This document shows positions 11,401-24,018 of a DNA stretch of 64,000 nucleotides, piece by piece. The position numbers were made by a program, and so were the translations under genes. Location: contig PYSS01000018.1 in the NCBI GenBank assembly GCA_003049465.1, forward strand, positions 128,792 to 192,791. The letters run 5' to 3'. The stretch comes from Magnaporthiopsis rhizophila. Taxonomy: Eukaryota; Ascomycota; Sordariomycetes; Magnaporthales; Magnaporthaceae. Numbering within the stretch: position 1 is the first letter of the stretch; every line of letters starts with the position of its first letter. Below the pieces are notes generated by a model. That model made no database searches and was not told where the DNA came from. It saw nothing but the letters and a program-made list of their open reading frames with translations.

Positions 11401-14400
11401 ATCGAGAGGTCCTGAGGCCAAGGGAAGCGGGTGATAGGCCAGCTTAAGCTGAGAGGTGTGCAACAGGGAAAATTGATACGCCAGCTCAGACTTCGAATGC
11501 GATTGCTTTTTTGCTTTTTGCTTGGATTCCATCGGTCGACACCCCGTATCCCCAGGGGTATAGGGGGGTGTGGGGGGAAGGAATGTGTCTGTGTGCCTCG
11601 AATCGAAGCGGAGAGCGGAGGAGGAGGGGTGCGTGTTAAAGGTTAAAGGGCGTGTGCTCGGGATTTAATACCCGCGCTGCGCGGTTGTTGGTTGCGGTTG
11701 CGGATGGGATGGGCGCTGGGTGCGCTAACCGCACGCCCCACTCTGGTTTTGGGGAAGGAGCGCAATCGCAGCCAATCACGGGCGCAGGAGCCCTTGCCGG
11801 CTGGCGCACCGCAGACAGTGCAAGCGGGCAAGGAAAACCCACGGCCGCACCAGACGCTCTCGCTCCGTCTCACATGGGGGGCAAACCTGCGTAGCGAGCG
11901 AGGCGGAGGGCCCCTCGCCTCAGGTGATCCGGACAAGTATCTTATGCTGTCCCTCGAGCACAGTTATATACGGACAGCGCAGAGGCAACCATCGGCAAGT
12001 CGTCGAGTGTCGAACCCCGTCTGCGGGGCCGGTTTTATCAGCGATGATCTTTTCGAACACCTTATTTCCCATCAAGGGTCGCAGAGAAACGACGGGAATC
12101 AGATGCGACATGGTATGGCACGGGGGAGAAAGGTGGAAAAAAAAAAAAAGGTTAAGGCCTGGCACTGGTGTGCTGTCTGCCTAGCAGGGGCTTTCTTTCT
12201 CTGCTTGTTCGGATCCGCCCCAGTTGTAAAAAGCTTAGTGACATAAGTAGCGTGACAAAACGCATGTGTGTGATATTTGCGCGCCACCAGCCGTCGAGTC
12301 CGACAGACCTAGCTGCTGCCGAGCAAAAATACATTGAGCACTTGCTTTCGCAGCAAAAGTTGCGAGGGCCGCGCACCCTGTAAGTTCGTGGCACGCCGTC
12401 CGTCCGTCCGCACCGGTCCGGGAGATGCGTTTGGCCCTCGCCAGGGTCTGCCCTGCGGAATCGCCTGCTGCGCGAACAGCAAACGCAAAGACCTTGGGGC
12501 CCCACACGTCATAAGCCGATCGGCGCCTGCTGCCCTACCACGGGCGGGCGGTCTGGTCTGCAGGTGGTCGCCCGTCATGAATTGCCCCAGGTCGGCCGTC
12601 CCTGGCGGCCTGCTTGCCTGTCGAATCAGAAGTGCCATACTCAAAGGCCGAATTTTTTTCCCCTTTCCCCTTTCCCAAACGTCTTCCATCATGTGACTAA
12701 TCGTGATCTCTTATGCTCGCAGCAGCCGCCCCCTTGTAAGAACCTTTATTCAATGGCACCCAACCGCGGGCGTTTGACGTATTGGGTGGAGGAGGGTGGA
12801 GTGGAGGGGCCGGGGCTGGCTGACGATGGCACTGCGCGTGAGCGCGGGATCCCAAGCCGCCTAGCCCCGGCTGTGCTAGCTTAAATTGGGATTGGGTAAC
12901 CAGGGCGAAAATCCGAAGCTCTGTGCTCGCTCGCTCGCCATCCTTGGCTTCCACTGCCTTCCAGTCCCCTTATGCTGGGATTGAAATCGTTCTGTTTATT
13001 AATAGCCATGTCCCCTTTTCCACTTATTCTCCTTGGCCAACAATCCGGCTACTTACTCCCTTTTGGACGTCTGCGGCCGAAATTTGCTGGCTCGGCAGAG
13101 AGAGGATGGCGGAGGATCCGCACCTAAACCATTTTTCGCATAGCAAAAGTACCGGGGCAGCTTGCTAGAAGGTGTTTCGTACGACCCCGCTGATGTGGTT
13201 GGTGGTTGGGAAGAGCACAACAGCCCCACAGGAAACCTAGTCTTGCCTTTGTGCCCCGAAACAAAATCACAAGGATGGGGGACGGGCCCTGTGCGGCACC
13301 GCGCTAAAGCTCGCTTGCGCTCTCATCAATTAATCAATCAACCCCCCTGCTCGTCGCATGTGGCAGAAGCGGGCAGGCAGGCAAAAAAAGACGGAAAAGA
13401 AAAGATGGGCGACCAATTCGCCGATAGTCTTTCCGGCCGGCGCCCTCCACCTCGCGCAAAAGGGATGGATTGTTGCCGTAACGCAAGTCGACATTCCAGG
13501 GGTAACGTCGCCTTCTGTGGCTTCGCTTTCCCTTGTGGCCGTGTGTGTGCGTCTTGGCCTCGCCGGTTGCAACCCCATTCGATATTGATGCCACCCCGGG
13601 ATTACAAATTTAGAAACAGGCCCGGCCAAGCAAGTCCCGGGTCGGATTTTGATATACAACGTATTACCCGACGCGCGCGCACCCTCCCTTTTTTCCCCTT
13701 CACTTTCCTTTTGCATTTTGGCTGCCCGCCAAGAACCTAGGCACGCGGCCGGCCTTCATCTCAGATGTGCCTTGCGCTTGCGCCTACACCTGCAAACATT
13801 GTTGGTGGCGCCAATGTGACCGGTTGAGACGTGTCGCCAGTGGAGAGCTAGGACGCCGTCCGGTAGGAAGCAAGCAGGAAACCAAGAAGAAAAAAGCAAA
13901 AACGATATTAAAGCGGCTTTCGAGAAGCGGCCGTCCACGGTGTGGTACCTGTCTACCAATCAATTACTGTTCCCTTGGTTTCTCGATCCTCTCTCTGTGG
14001 CCGGATATGCGCGTAAAGCAAGACACACCAGGGGTGGGAAAATGGGCAAGCGAGACAGACAAGCGGGCAGTGAGAAAGAGCAAAAAAGCCCACGCATCCA
14101 CAAGGTCCGCGCATACACGCACGCAGACGCAGGCCTACCTATCCAATAGCTGCCGACGTAGCAACAGGCGCATTACTGTACATTACGAACTAGCCCGAGC
14201 AACAAGAAGAAAAAGAAAGAAGAAAAAAAAAAAAAAAAGGGAGAGGGGTCGTCTGCAGCCAACCATGTGCTCGTCCGTCCCGATAGATTTACCGCCCTGG
14301 CGTGTCTGTGACGACGACCGGGTCTTGATTGGCTCGCAATCGCTGCCTTTTTGACCTATTAGAAACGACAGAGATGGCTGCATGTGGGAAACGAAACGTC

Positions 14401-15068
14401 GAACATAATCTAATATGGGTCCAGGGGCGCCGGCCGTCGGAGCAGCGATTAAAAAGAGCGAAAAATGGACGGGCGCGTGGTGACATCGGCAGTTCCCCGG
14501 AGGTTCCCTGCCGGAGGAAGTGTGTGATGAGATTCCCATAGTTGTCCATTATTAGAAACCCTCTGTTCCGTCCGGCCCTGGTCAGCTCGCCAGTGTGTGT
14601 ATATTTCACAAGGGGACAGTTATGTAAAGAATGATGCAAGGTCCTGACCAAGGCCCGTACAGGGCTCCGACGGACTAGTTTTTGCTGCAGCGGCCATGTG
14701 TGACTTGCCAAGTGCAACACACGACAACGACAAACAACCGGCCTACTGCAGCCGGCACCAGGATCCCATGCGGTGACGAGACCAGCCAGCCGGCCAGCCA
14801 GCCAGCCAGCCAGCCTTGTTGCAGGAAAGTGATGTGACGATTAACAGGGCGGGCGGCCATTCGTAAGCCATTTGACCATGTCTCACCCGCAGCAGAGGAC
14901 GAACATGTATTGTGTGGCTTGCGTGACGACCGGTCACTTCAAAGAGGGGAAAACGCCAGGACTGGCAAGGCTCGACGGGGTGATGGGCTGCTCGGCGGAT
15001 GTTGCCCCAAAAAGTCCGTGTCTGACCGCCATCTCAGCCACCGACTGACAGGCTGACGTCTGTCGATT

Positions 15069-15069
<1 letters not shown>
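8484..15069. other. Long gene-free region, part 1
   Basis: No frame here gives a recognisable protein, conserved splice structure or domain. Both strands hold many short unrelated frames rich in Arg, Pro and Ser, as expected of non-coding GC-rich DNA. Visible landmarks are two poly-A blocks at about 8573-8600 and 8608-8631, a CAGCAG run near 9188-9201, and a CCAG tetranucleotide run at 14782-14815. The first part probably includes the promoter and 5' UTR of the Zn2Cys6 gene. No tRNA B-box (GGTTCRANNCC) was found by eye. Confidence 0.5.
14782..14815. repeat. CCAG tetranucleotide microsatellite
   Basis: About eight tandem CCAG units with one interruption (CCGG), read directly from the sequence. 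Confidence 0.85.
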
Positions 15070-15120
<51 letters not shown>

Positions 15121-15148
15121 CCCCCCNTTTTTTTTTTTTTTTTTTTTT
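15070..15148. repeat. Poly-T tract interrupted by C6 and an ambiguous base
   Basis: 51 T, then six C, one N at 15127, then 21 T. This is probably a sequencing or assembly stutter, and its true length should not be trusted. Confidence 0.9.
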
Positions 15149-18024
15149 CCTATTGCCCCTCAAAGAATTCCCCGCCGCGACGACGGCTGCGGACGGCCTC
15201 ATCCGGGGGATCGACGCTGCGATTGACGATTTGCGATGCCTGGGGGCGCCATGTTTGGCAGGGGACATCCTGGTTTGCCCTGCTGACTCTTCGGGCTGTG
15301 CCTGTGCCCCAACAGGCACGGATAGCTGCTTCTCTACCTACCTATTTTTGTGTGTTTGATGACAGTCCGACAGTCAGTTTGATGACATGAAAGGCAGCAA
15401 CAATCCGAGCAGGTAGGATTCAACGTGGACGAGTGGGGATGGGAAACGAAGGAGCCGACCCAAAACCAACAGACGCGAGGGAAGGCTGGCTGCCCAGGGT
15501 CGAGTGCGTCCAACAGCAGAACAAGATCAAAATTTGATGGAGACCGGCAGCACCCGAACCCAGTCGAGCACCAAAGGCAGGGTCAAGGCTCCATGTCGAC
15601 GTTATCCAAAGCGCCGCCGTGGTGGTAATTATAGTACAAAAAACCCCGTTACGCGTCCTACCACCCATCTCGATGTTGACGATCCCTGGGTTGGGTTTAG
15701 TAAGTTTACGAAGACCCCGACTGCCATGGAAGACTGAAGAGGCAGGTGGGTGGGTGGTTGGTAGGTAAAATGCGGCTGTTGGCTTTTGTTTTCTTCCTTG
15801 TCACTTGGCCCACGCGTCGGTTGGATCTAAATTTGACCAATGCCCTGCTTGCCATCACCGGCCGCGTCCCAAGAAGGATCTCCCCGTCCAGTTTTTTCCT
15901 TTATTTTTACACGGCTAACCATAAGGCAAGCCATCCGACTGGCGCTTTTCAAGACCCAGCGGCCCGGCTCTCTGTGGGGGCTGGATCCTTCCCGGGCATC
16001 ATGTGGTGAAAGTAAGGGCGTTTGATGGATTGCGGTGCCCAGCAATTGGATGCCTCCTGGAGTGGATATCCAACATGGTATGGGGTTGTTGGTGCCCGCG
16101 CCTCGCCTGGGAGCGCCTGGGAGACGGTTGGGAGACAAGCGCGCTGCGCGGGTTTTACGCAATCCCTCGAGATTGATCGGAGAGAAGCACGCACCCGCTT
16201 TCATCAACCTAAAGCAGCCGAGGCCATTTGGAACGAAACGACGCGAAACGGAGTGCTGCCACAAGCGCCAAACCAAAACGCGGCTGCCAGTTTCTCGTCG
16301 CCATTTCCGTGTCGTCAAAATCCTTGCATCTCGCAATCTCAACCGCTTTTTGCAAGCGCGGCTCCATTCTGCCCTACCTTGCCTGGGGTTTGCTCTCCCT
16401 TTGTTGAACCCCAGCCGAATTCCAATTGACCCTGCCAACCCCACACCCTTCAACCACTGCCTGCCGAGTCAGCAGAACGGACCAATCGCAGCGATAAGCG
16501 CTGGCAGATTTAGGCGCCCAGCCCTGCGCGTTTGGCGCGCGGCGGGTTTGTCGTTGTTCCCCCAGGGGCTATTTTCAACCTCATCATCGCAGTCGCGCGC
16601 GCCCTTCACCGACGGCGCTTAGCATATGCCTGCCCAGGAGCCATTGATCCCCTCCAGTTCCTCGCCAGGGAGGGCGTGCTCCAGGACCCAACCATGTTTC
16701 ACTCTCTCTCCCCTCTGCTGTGGGTTTGCCATGCTGACAGACAGATCCGGGCACACCACACCACACCCCCTTTTTCAAGCTTATTTTTCTTTTTTCCCTC
16801 CCTACCCGCGCCAGATCTCGAGAGGCGTGACTGGCCCTGCATCGAACGCAGCGCTACGGTGATGTGACGGGCCCTCTCGTGCATACAGGACCCGTTCCCC
16901 GGGCCTGGCGGGTGTCCCTTGGTCCAGATCTCGAGGGGAGTGTGCGAGAGAGGCGTGTTATCCCTAACAGTGGCTGATACGCCTGGTAGCCTCAAAGTCC
17001 AGGCAGCGAGGCTTGCCGCCGCCGCCGACGTACATCCCGTCCTCGGCGGTTGTCGGCCAGTGAGGCTGCAGTGCCAGGCGTCTCGCCGTGGCATGTTGGC
17101 TTTCAGCAAGCCACCCGCATGCACACACCGGCTGACACACGCCCTTCCCGCGATCCCCCTTCATCTGCGTTCCCGCCCACGCTATTGCGGCTGCCGGGTT
17201 CGAGCACATAGCCCTCCCGGCACATCGACACCGGTCAGGAACGCTAGCATGCTCAGCGCGCCTGGTCCATCTGGTGGCGTCCGTTTTTGCCGCGGCGCAT
17301 ACGCAACTGCCGCCACGTGCTGTTTGTTGGTTCACCCCTCCCCCTTTTTTCCCTTGCCAACCCACACACCACCGTGGCGGCTATTTCACCTATGACGAAC
17401 CGGTCAGGCCGTTACATATGCACGGCAGTTCCTTCTCGTCACGTCCACCGTCCCCTCATGCCTGTAAGCGTCGTATTCCAGGGTTGGCTGAGGCGGGAAA
17501 TCGAAAGGGGTGGTCGGCAAGGTAAAAGAAACGTGGCCGTCGAAGCTTCTCGACGAACGGAAATCTCATCACAGTTCCCTTCGGTCTATTTTGACCACCT
17601 GCATGTGTGACGAGAACTTCCACCCCATGCCCGCGGGGGAACCAGGAATTTATAGAAAAAAAAGACCCTAGGGCGCGGCGCCCACGCCACAGACCGACCG
17701 CCTTCCCCCTTGTATATGTCTGTGCCTTTCTGGCGTGGATGTACATCCATCCCCCTTGGTGTAATCTCGCATCCTCGCATTGCCACCCCTGCCCTCGTTG
17801 CTAAATTAAGCCCGCAGATATAAAGAGCCTCACCTTGTTTATTGAAACAACGCCTCACCCGCACAAAACTGCATGCAGCGTGTCCACCCAATCTCACTCT
17901 CGTCTTATCCCACTCTTTGTTCTTGTCTTGCCTACCTATCGGGTGGCTTTACTGGCTTGCTTCTTATAATCCCGGGGGAGATGAACCCATGTTTCCCCGG
18001 GCGTCTCCATGAAACCGGACCGCG
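15149..18024. other. Long gene-free region, part 2
   Basis: The open frames here (for example 16035-16622 plus and 16453-15827 minus) overlap on opposite strands, lack recognisable domains and have no consistent codon bias. I see no supported gene. Confidence 0.45.
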
Positions 18025-18069
<45 letters not shown>

Positions 18070-18079
18070 CACGCACACC
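18025..18079. repeat. CA dinucleotide microsatellite
   Basis: A (CA)n run of about 27 units with a few G interruptions toward its 3' end, read directly. Confidence 0.95.
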
Positions 18080-20259
18080 TCTCCGCGTTTTCCCCCGGCC
18101 ATCGAAAAGTCGGGTCCGCGCTTGCTGAAGTCCGTTACTCCTTAATAATAAAAAGGGGAAAAGAAGCGCCCTCACCCCTGCTGTACCCGCACACGCATAT
18201 GCAACATACATGCTACCTACCTATCTATCTATCAGGCCGATTGTCCGCCGGCAGGCGCCCTTCCTCCCTCGATAATTTCTCTTGCCGTTTTTTCTTTCTC
18301 CTGTCGACGTGTGATTTGTCCAGTTGAGAGGGATGGAAGCTGCACCATCTGCTGACGGCGTCACTTGCGCTGCGTCGCTCTTGCGGACCGGTTATGCGGG
18401 ACGTTGCTTGGACAGGGTGTGTGAGATTTGCGTGGCTATGGGCCTCGTTGGCGTCGGGTGGCGGCTCAAGGGTAGGAAGATACGGGTCTGGTCGCAGGAG
18501 AAATTTGGGACCACGGTGAAAGGGGACGTAGCGCAGACGCAGGAAGGTCTCTCCCAGCCAGCGCCTAATGGTTCTTTTGCGGGCTTGCGAAACACCTTGG
18601 CTTTCTTTTTTGTCACTCTCGGGTTTGGGGTATACACACGAATCTGCTAGAAAAGAAAGAAAGAAAGAAGGGGCAGAGATAGCTAAAGTAAGCAGTCTAG
18701 GTATTTGGAAGGACCTTGGTGTGCTTCCGACGTAAGCACCTAGTCACATACCGCTGGCCGCCTTGCTGAGCGCCGACATTGTTTTTACTTGGAGTGAGAC
18801 ATGCCTCCAACGTGTGGCTCTTTGCAGGGACAAAGGGACAATGGTGATAAACAAACGGGCCTTCTGCCGCTGTAGCAGACAAGAACACACTTTTTTTTTT
18901 GACACACTTTTCTTCACTGAGGTTTATCAGTGTTACTTTCTGTATAGCTCCGGATATTCCAACAATGGCCGGTTGCGGACATCACAGCAAAGGCGATAAA
19001 AGAGTGTATTGAACTTCTCTCAGTCTCCAGCTGCTATCTGGGCCTGGCGGTGGCGGCGGCCTTGATGGGCTCGCCCACAGTCTCGTCACTTGCGATCGAT
19101 CCTTTATGATTTTTGACATCGCCTACCTCGTTCCACTTTGGCATACTGGACTCCCGGCTCTTGACGAGCACTTTGGCCTAGCTAACTGCCGGCCGGACCT
19201 CTACCGGACCCTGCCCCGACTCCGTACCGTTGCTTTTAAACCTCACCCACCCTGCCCTGCTGCTGTATCGCGTGATCCGGCAACGTCCCGGGGCGCGTCC
19301 GTAGCCCCAGCAGCAGCAGCACCAGCGGGAAGCAGGCCGCAGCTCCAGGGTCAGGAGAAAAGCTGCACAACAGCCTGCGTCGACGCCGACCTGCGCATTT
19401 TGGGTATCCACGGCGACGACGAGCGCGAGTTGTGGCCGCCTGGAGGGCTAGGAGTATCAGCTGCATGCATCGTCAAACTTGATGCCTTGTCCGCCGCCAT
19501 CACTCCTGTGCCTGCGTTAGATCCAGTCTGATAACACGATGTTGTCCTCCGCATTTTTACAAACCCTACTTTCCCCGCGGCGCGGCGTATACCTCCGGGG
19601 ACCCGCGGCGGGAACTCCTCCAGTGAGGCGGCGCACACCGTCGAGGTTGCTGGGACATTCTACCCTGGGTTCATGTTCGGGCCCCGGTCACAGCGGTGCA
19701 CAGCAGCGAATCCTGAAGTAGCCGCAGTGGCAGTAAACTTCTGTGGACCAGGGAGGTATAGCGCTGATCTCGGCGAAAGGGTACTGCTGCTGCCGTGGTT
19801 TGGGCTATGGGCGGACATGGGGCCAACGATGGCACTCACGGGCATGGAAACATTACCCGGCAGCTGTCAAGGCAGCAGTATTCGAATTTCAAAAGGCGCA
19901 TTTGGTGGCATGTCATTTGATATCAGGCTTGAGATCGACGGCAGTTTAGGATTTGATGCGGGCAACATCGACTGGGCCAGATGGCGCCTCACATGTAAGC
20001 TAGTTGCCCATCTTTGCGGTCGCTACCCCGTCGTGGTTCCACGTCAGGGCATGATCGATTCTCATCTCTTTAACCGTCCCTCAAGGTTGGTCTCAGGTTA
20101 GTTGATATAATTAAAGGTACGGATGATCATAAAGCATTCATGGGACATGCAGTTAACTTCAGCGTCTTCCGCACGTTGCATCGAGCCATAGCCTGCACCT
20201 ATCACCACGGCCAATGATAACACTCGTTTCATCATTCTTCTCCTACGGCTTAAACGAGG
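18080..20259. other. Gene-free region, part 3 (downstream of APM3)
   Basis: Contains short TACC/TATC runs (about 18212-18232) and a GAAA run (about 18652-18669). Open frames at 18324-18650, 19106-19531 and 19673-20101 on the plus strand have ATG starts but no recognisable content. They may be chance frames. The right end holds the APM3 3' UTR. Confidence 0.4.
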
Positions 20260-22175
20260 TCAACACCTCAGCTCGACGCCTCCCTTGCTGACTGTCAAGT
20301 ACTTGACGCCCTTATAAGGCGACGCCGTCAGGCCCATGCTCCGCTTCTGGTCGATCACGATGCTCTCGACCTTGATGCCACTGGGGAGCCAGCCCTTGAC
20401 CGAGAAGCTGAGGGAGGCCGAGCTGGGCATCAGCAGTTTGTTCTGCGCTATCCTCGCATCGGCCTTCTCTTCGTCGTTGCCGCCACCGCCCGAGGCCCCC
20501 TTGCCCGACTTGGCTGCCGGCTGCTCCGGATCCTCGTAGTTGTATTCCTTGAAGCCAAAGCCCATGGGGTCCGAGTAGCCGGCTGCGGCAACGGCGTCGT
20601 CGGCGTCGTCGCCCAGTGCCTGGTCGCCTACCACGGTGCCGCGCAGGCTAAACTGCATCGTGCCGCCGGCCAGAGCCTTATTGGGGATGAGCCAGTCTAC
20701 CAGGTTGTCCCCGGGGCTGTAGGTGGCATCGCCTTTGCTTGGCCGGAGCTCGGGTAGATTCCGCACCCCCGCCGGCAGCGGAACCGTGATCCTCAGGTCC
20801 TCGAGTAGCGGCGCCGCCGCGGTGCCGGGCTGCGGGCCACCAAATGGTCTCCCACCCGGTCCACCGCCAATGCCTTTAGCACCGCCGCCCCGGCCGTAGG
20901 GTCCTCCTCCTCCACCCGACATTTCACTGCCGCCGCTGCCGCCACCACCTGGTGCGCCAAAGACCTTATTCACGTAGACGCGAACCTCGAACTCGGAGCC
21001 GGCGGGACCGAGACCTGTCTTGACCTCGATATTTGCGGGGAGCTTCAGATTGCCTGCCGCAAGGGAATCGCTCTTGCCGTTAGTAAAGGGCAGCAAATCT
21101 ACCTCGTAGCTGGCGAGGATGAACCGGCCGTCGGGTGGGATGAAGCTCAGCTCGCCAGGGTGCTCACGCCAGCGGGCGAGGCGGACGCAAGGGTGGAAGA
21201 CGGGAAGCTCCATGAGCCCGGCCAGGTTGTGGCGGCCCGTGGGCCCCGTCAGGGACATGACGATGTCCGGGACGCCCGAGACCTTTGACGTGAAGGCGAC
21301 AGTGCCGTGGGCAAAGGCGGCGAGCGGGCGGCCGGACGGCGCCAGCGTCACCGACAGCGTCTCGACCAGGTCCGCGTACATCTCGTTGCTCGTGTGGCGC
21401 ACGTTGGCCCGCCGCCAGGGGAGCGCCGGCGTCGCAACCATGATGCCGCGCCCGCCGCCACCGCCACCGCCTCCGCCCATCATCATGCCGCCAGAGCCGA
21501 GCGAGGGGGCCGAGGGGCCGCCGCCGCCGCCGCCGAGGTTAGCGGCGACGGCGCCGGGCAGAGTGAGGCCGCCAAGCAGCTTTCCCAACAGGCCCTCCAC
21601 CTCGACGAGGTCGCGCAGGGCGTTGGGTTCGGTGGTGGCAACGACGCCGGCGTCGCACATCTCGGTCAGCAGCTGGGCGGCGATGTCGTAGGCCGAGTCG
21701 ATGCGCTGGGCGGTCAGCGGGGTGCCGAGAAACTCCTCGAAGGCGTCGACGACGCGGTGCAGGAACTCGAGCACGAGCAGCGGCTCGACCTCGCGCGAGG
21801 CCGTAGCCAGGAGCAGCAGGTTGGCATGGGTGAGCGAGAAGACGAGTGTGGCGGGGCTGGCGTTGGGCAGGTAGATCAGGCTCGGGCGCGGCGGCGGGTG
21901 CTCCAGGTAGAGCGGCAGGAGGTGCGCCGCCGAGAGCGGTCGCCCCGTGTACGTGTGGGATAGGATCGGGCTACTGTAGGTTGGTCTGCCTGGCCGCCTG
22001 ACCCCTGGCGCTCCTCGTACGGCCACTGAGATGGGAGGAGTGCACGAGGAGCGCGGGGAGGGGCGAGCGGCCAAGCGAGGTGTGTCAGCAAGCGATTGCT
22101 CCCAGAAGCAAGACGGACGTAGTCGACGTACTTGCGCTCATCGTAAATGTGCAGGGCCTCTATTACGGCTGTCAT
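20260..22175 (-). CDS. APM3: AP-3 adaptor complex mu subunit
   Basis: Medium chain of the AP-3 clathrin-associated adaptor, which recognises YxxPhi sorting signals for Golgi-to-vacuole transport. Two exons are read: 22175-22132 (44 nt) and 21973-20260. The 158-nt intron (GTACGT...CTACAG) creates the family N-terminus MTAVIEALHIYDER-NSPILSHTYTGRP; an ATG inside the intron would give a wrong longer start. The product is 585 residues. It has a longin-like N-terminal domain (about 1-160), a Gly-rich linker (about 160-195) and a mu-homology domain from about 197 (LPWRRANVRHTSNEMYADLV) to the end. The mu-homology domain is interrupted at about 350-395 by a second Gly-rich insert. It is divergent from the DMAC1-like gene. 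Confidence 0.9.
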
Positions 22176-22521
22176 GGCTGCAAGGGATCTGTGGGGGGAC
22201 TGGTGCGGTCCGAGGTGGAAGCTCGAGCTGCTCCCCGCGCCATTGCTCTGGTTTGTGTTGGACGCCGAGAAAACGATGCGAATGGTCGCTGGCCCTGACG
22301 CAATCAGATTTACCTGCGCTCCGCAGCGGTTAAATGTGGGGCCAGTACTGAAAATCCCGATTATTAGCTACATCCAAGTCACAGAAATTACAGCTCAAGC
22401 TCACGATGTCCCAGCTCGCCATGTCGCCGCGTCTTTTTCAAGTGCATGGAAATTTCTCATAAAACCCCTTGGGAGATAGGTACTTACCTTGTTTACCACC
22501 GTCCTCGTCACCCCAACAACC
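22176..22521. promoter_or_regulatory. Divergent promoter between APM3 and the DMAC1-like gene
   Basis: The 346-bp gap between two head-to-head starts must carry both promoters. No specific motif is recognised. Confidence 0.4.
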
Positions 22522-22878
22522 ATGGCAGGCGGCCCGTCACTGTCGAGCCTTGACAAGCCCGAGGACTACAAGGAGCTTCTAAAGCAGGACAGAGGCGACG
22601 ACTGCCTCGCCTGCCGGGTCATAGGTCGGCCAAGTCCAAGCTACCGTCTTTTAAGGGCGGAATATCTCGAGGTGCTGACATCGTTCTCGTGTTCAGGAGG
22701 TGGCGCCTTCTTCGGGCTCGCGGCGTACAGCTACATCTCTGGCCACGCCGAGCTTGAGCGCAATAAGGCACTCATCCTTAAGAAGAATCCCATGATCGGC
22801 ATGAGGGGTCGGAGGGCCGGCATCACGGGAATCGCCCTGGGTTTGGCATATCTGGGTGTGTGGAGGCTGTTTAGGTAG
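22522..22878 (+). CDS. DMAC1/DMO2-like (DUF4536) small mitochondrial membrane protein
   Basis: Small protein of the DUF4536 family, related to human DMAC1 (complex I distal-arm assembly) and yeast Dmo2. It is expected in the mitochondrial inner membrane. The start is the ATG at 22522 (MAGGPSLSSLDKPEDY). The hallmark DDCLACRV is followed by a membrane segment (GGAFFGLAAYSYISG) and a second hydrophobic helix near the C-terminus. A 72-nt intron at 22625-22696 (weak donor GTCGGC, branch GCTGAC, acceptor TTCAG) is predicted because its removal aligns CRV-IGGGAFFGL with homologues (CRV-TG..AF.GL). The intron has no stop and is a multiple of three, so a retained form would still be translatable. Spliced length is 94 residues. 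Confidence 0.82.
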   Translation: MAGGPSLSSLDKPEDYKELLKQDRGDDCLACRVIGRPSPSYRLLRAEYLEVLTSFSCSGGGAFFGLAAYSYISGHAELERNKALILKKNPMIGMRGRRAGITGIALGLAYLGVWRLFR

Positions 22879-24018
22879 TTGACGGCCATCGAGCAAATCA
22901 CGAACCACGTAAGGAAGCCAGCGAGGAGAGCCATCGAAAAGCTCCTTTCAACCACCAAGATACGCTATCAAATACGTTAACGCAGCGAGCATTCGTCCGC
23001 CGACTCCAAACCACCTTGACGCCACCTCGGATCCCCGTCATCTATGGGTTGAAGCTGGACGTGGCCATCCCTAGAGTTCACTGACCTCATATCTAACTCT
23101 GACCAGTTCTGTTCGTCGACACCGGGTTGTCAGTTCCTTTTTGAGTTCTCGTTCATTCAGTCTGGTCTAGGCCTCCTTATCATTTGGCCTGCTTATCATC
23201 CGCCGCAGGACGTTGTTCAACCTGCCCGGAGGACCCGAACGTTCGTTTCGGAATGGACTTATTTTGAAGCTCGCCTGATCATTCCTTTATACTATGTGGC
23301 CGGGGGTCCCATAACGGACTTCGAGCAGCTGTATTCGTAAATCGGGATCATCTAGTAATTGCGTGATATAGGCAGAGCATGGGAACAGGTTAGTTATGAG
23401 AGTGTGTAGGTATGGCCGTAGTGGCAGCAAAGGTGAGCAGCTATCAGTCTCGCGCGATGAAGAGGTGCGGAATCCAACGGCTTCGCAGTGTGTATTTTCT
23501 AAAAGTATCGAGTGGACAAACAAAATCGCAATAAACACCTGTTTGAAACAAGGCGGCCTTGAGAGCTAAACCACCCAAGTCTATGTATCTGGTAAATGTA
23601 CAGATGTCTGTTGCGGATGTGCCCGAGTTGAATTGATTGTGATTGTCATGGACGATTTTGGTTGTCGCGGCCACTGAAAGTCGGTGTCCGCTCGAGTCCC
23701 CAGCGCGAGAGTGAAAAATTCACCACACACGAATAAGCCTCGTTCAGAAAGACGACCTGCAAACACAACGATTTCAACCATTTCCTGACTGCTTGGCAAT
23801 CAGGATCATCGAGGTTAATACCTACCTAACTATCCTGATTGTAGGGGTACAACCAGGGGCACGACCTATTTCAAACCATTGCGCAAGACATTGCGCCTGA
23901 TTGATCTCGCTGGCGGACGGGCTCACAACCAGGTCGACATCGATATCGCCATACGGGGTTGGGGCGGCCGTACCTCTTCAGGAGTGATCAGAGGAGTCCG
24001 AGTGCAGAATCACACACA
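22879..24018. other. Intergenic region upstream of RRP4
   Basis: 1.1 kb without a supportable gene. Minus-strand frames at 23538-23287 and 23799-23581 are short and unrecognised. The right part is the RRP4 promoter. Confidence 0.4.

Noticed and set aside
20260..22074. AP-3 mu start inside the predicted intron (604-residue model)
   Set aside because: Its first 19 or so residues are intron translation. Splicing from 22132 to 21973 restores the conserved N-terminus starting at 22175.
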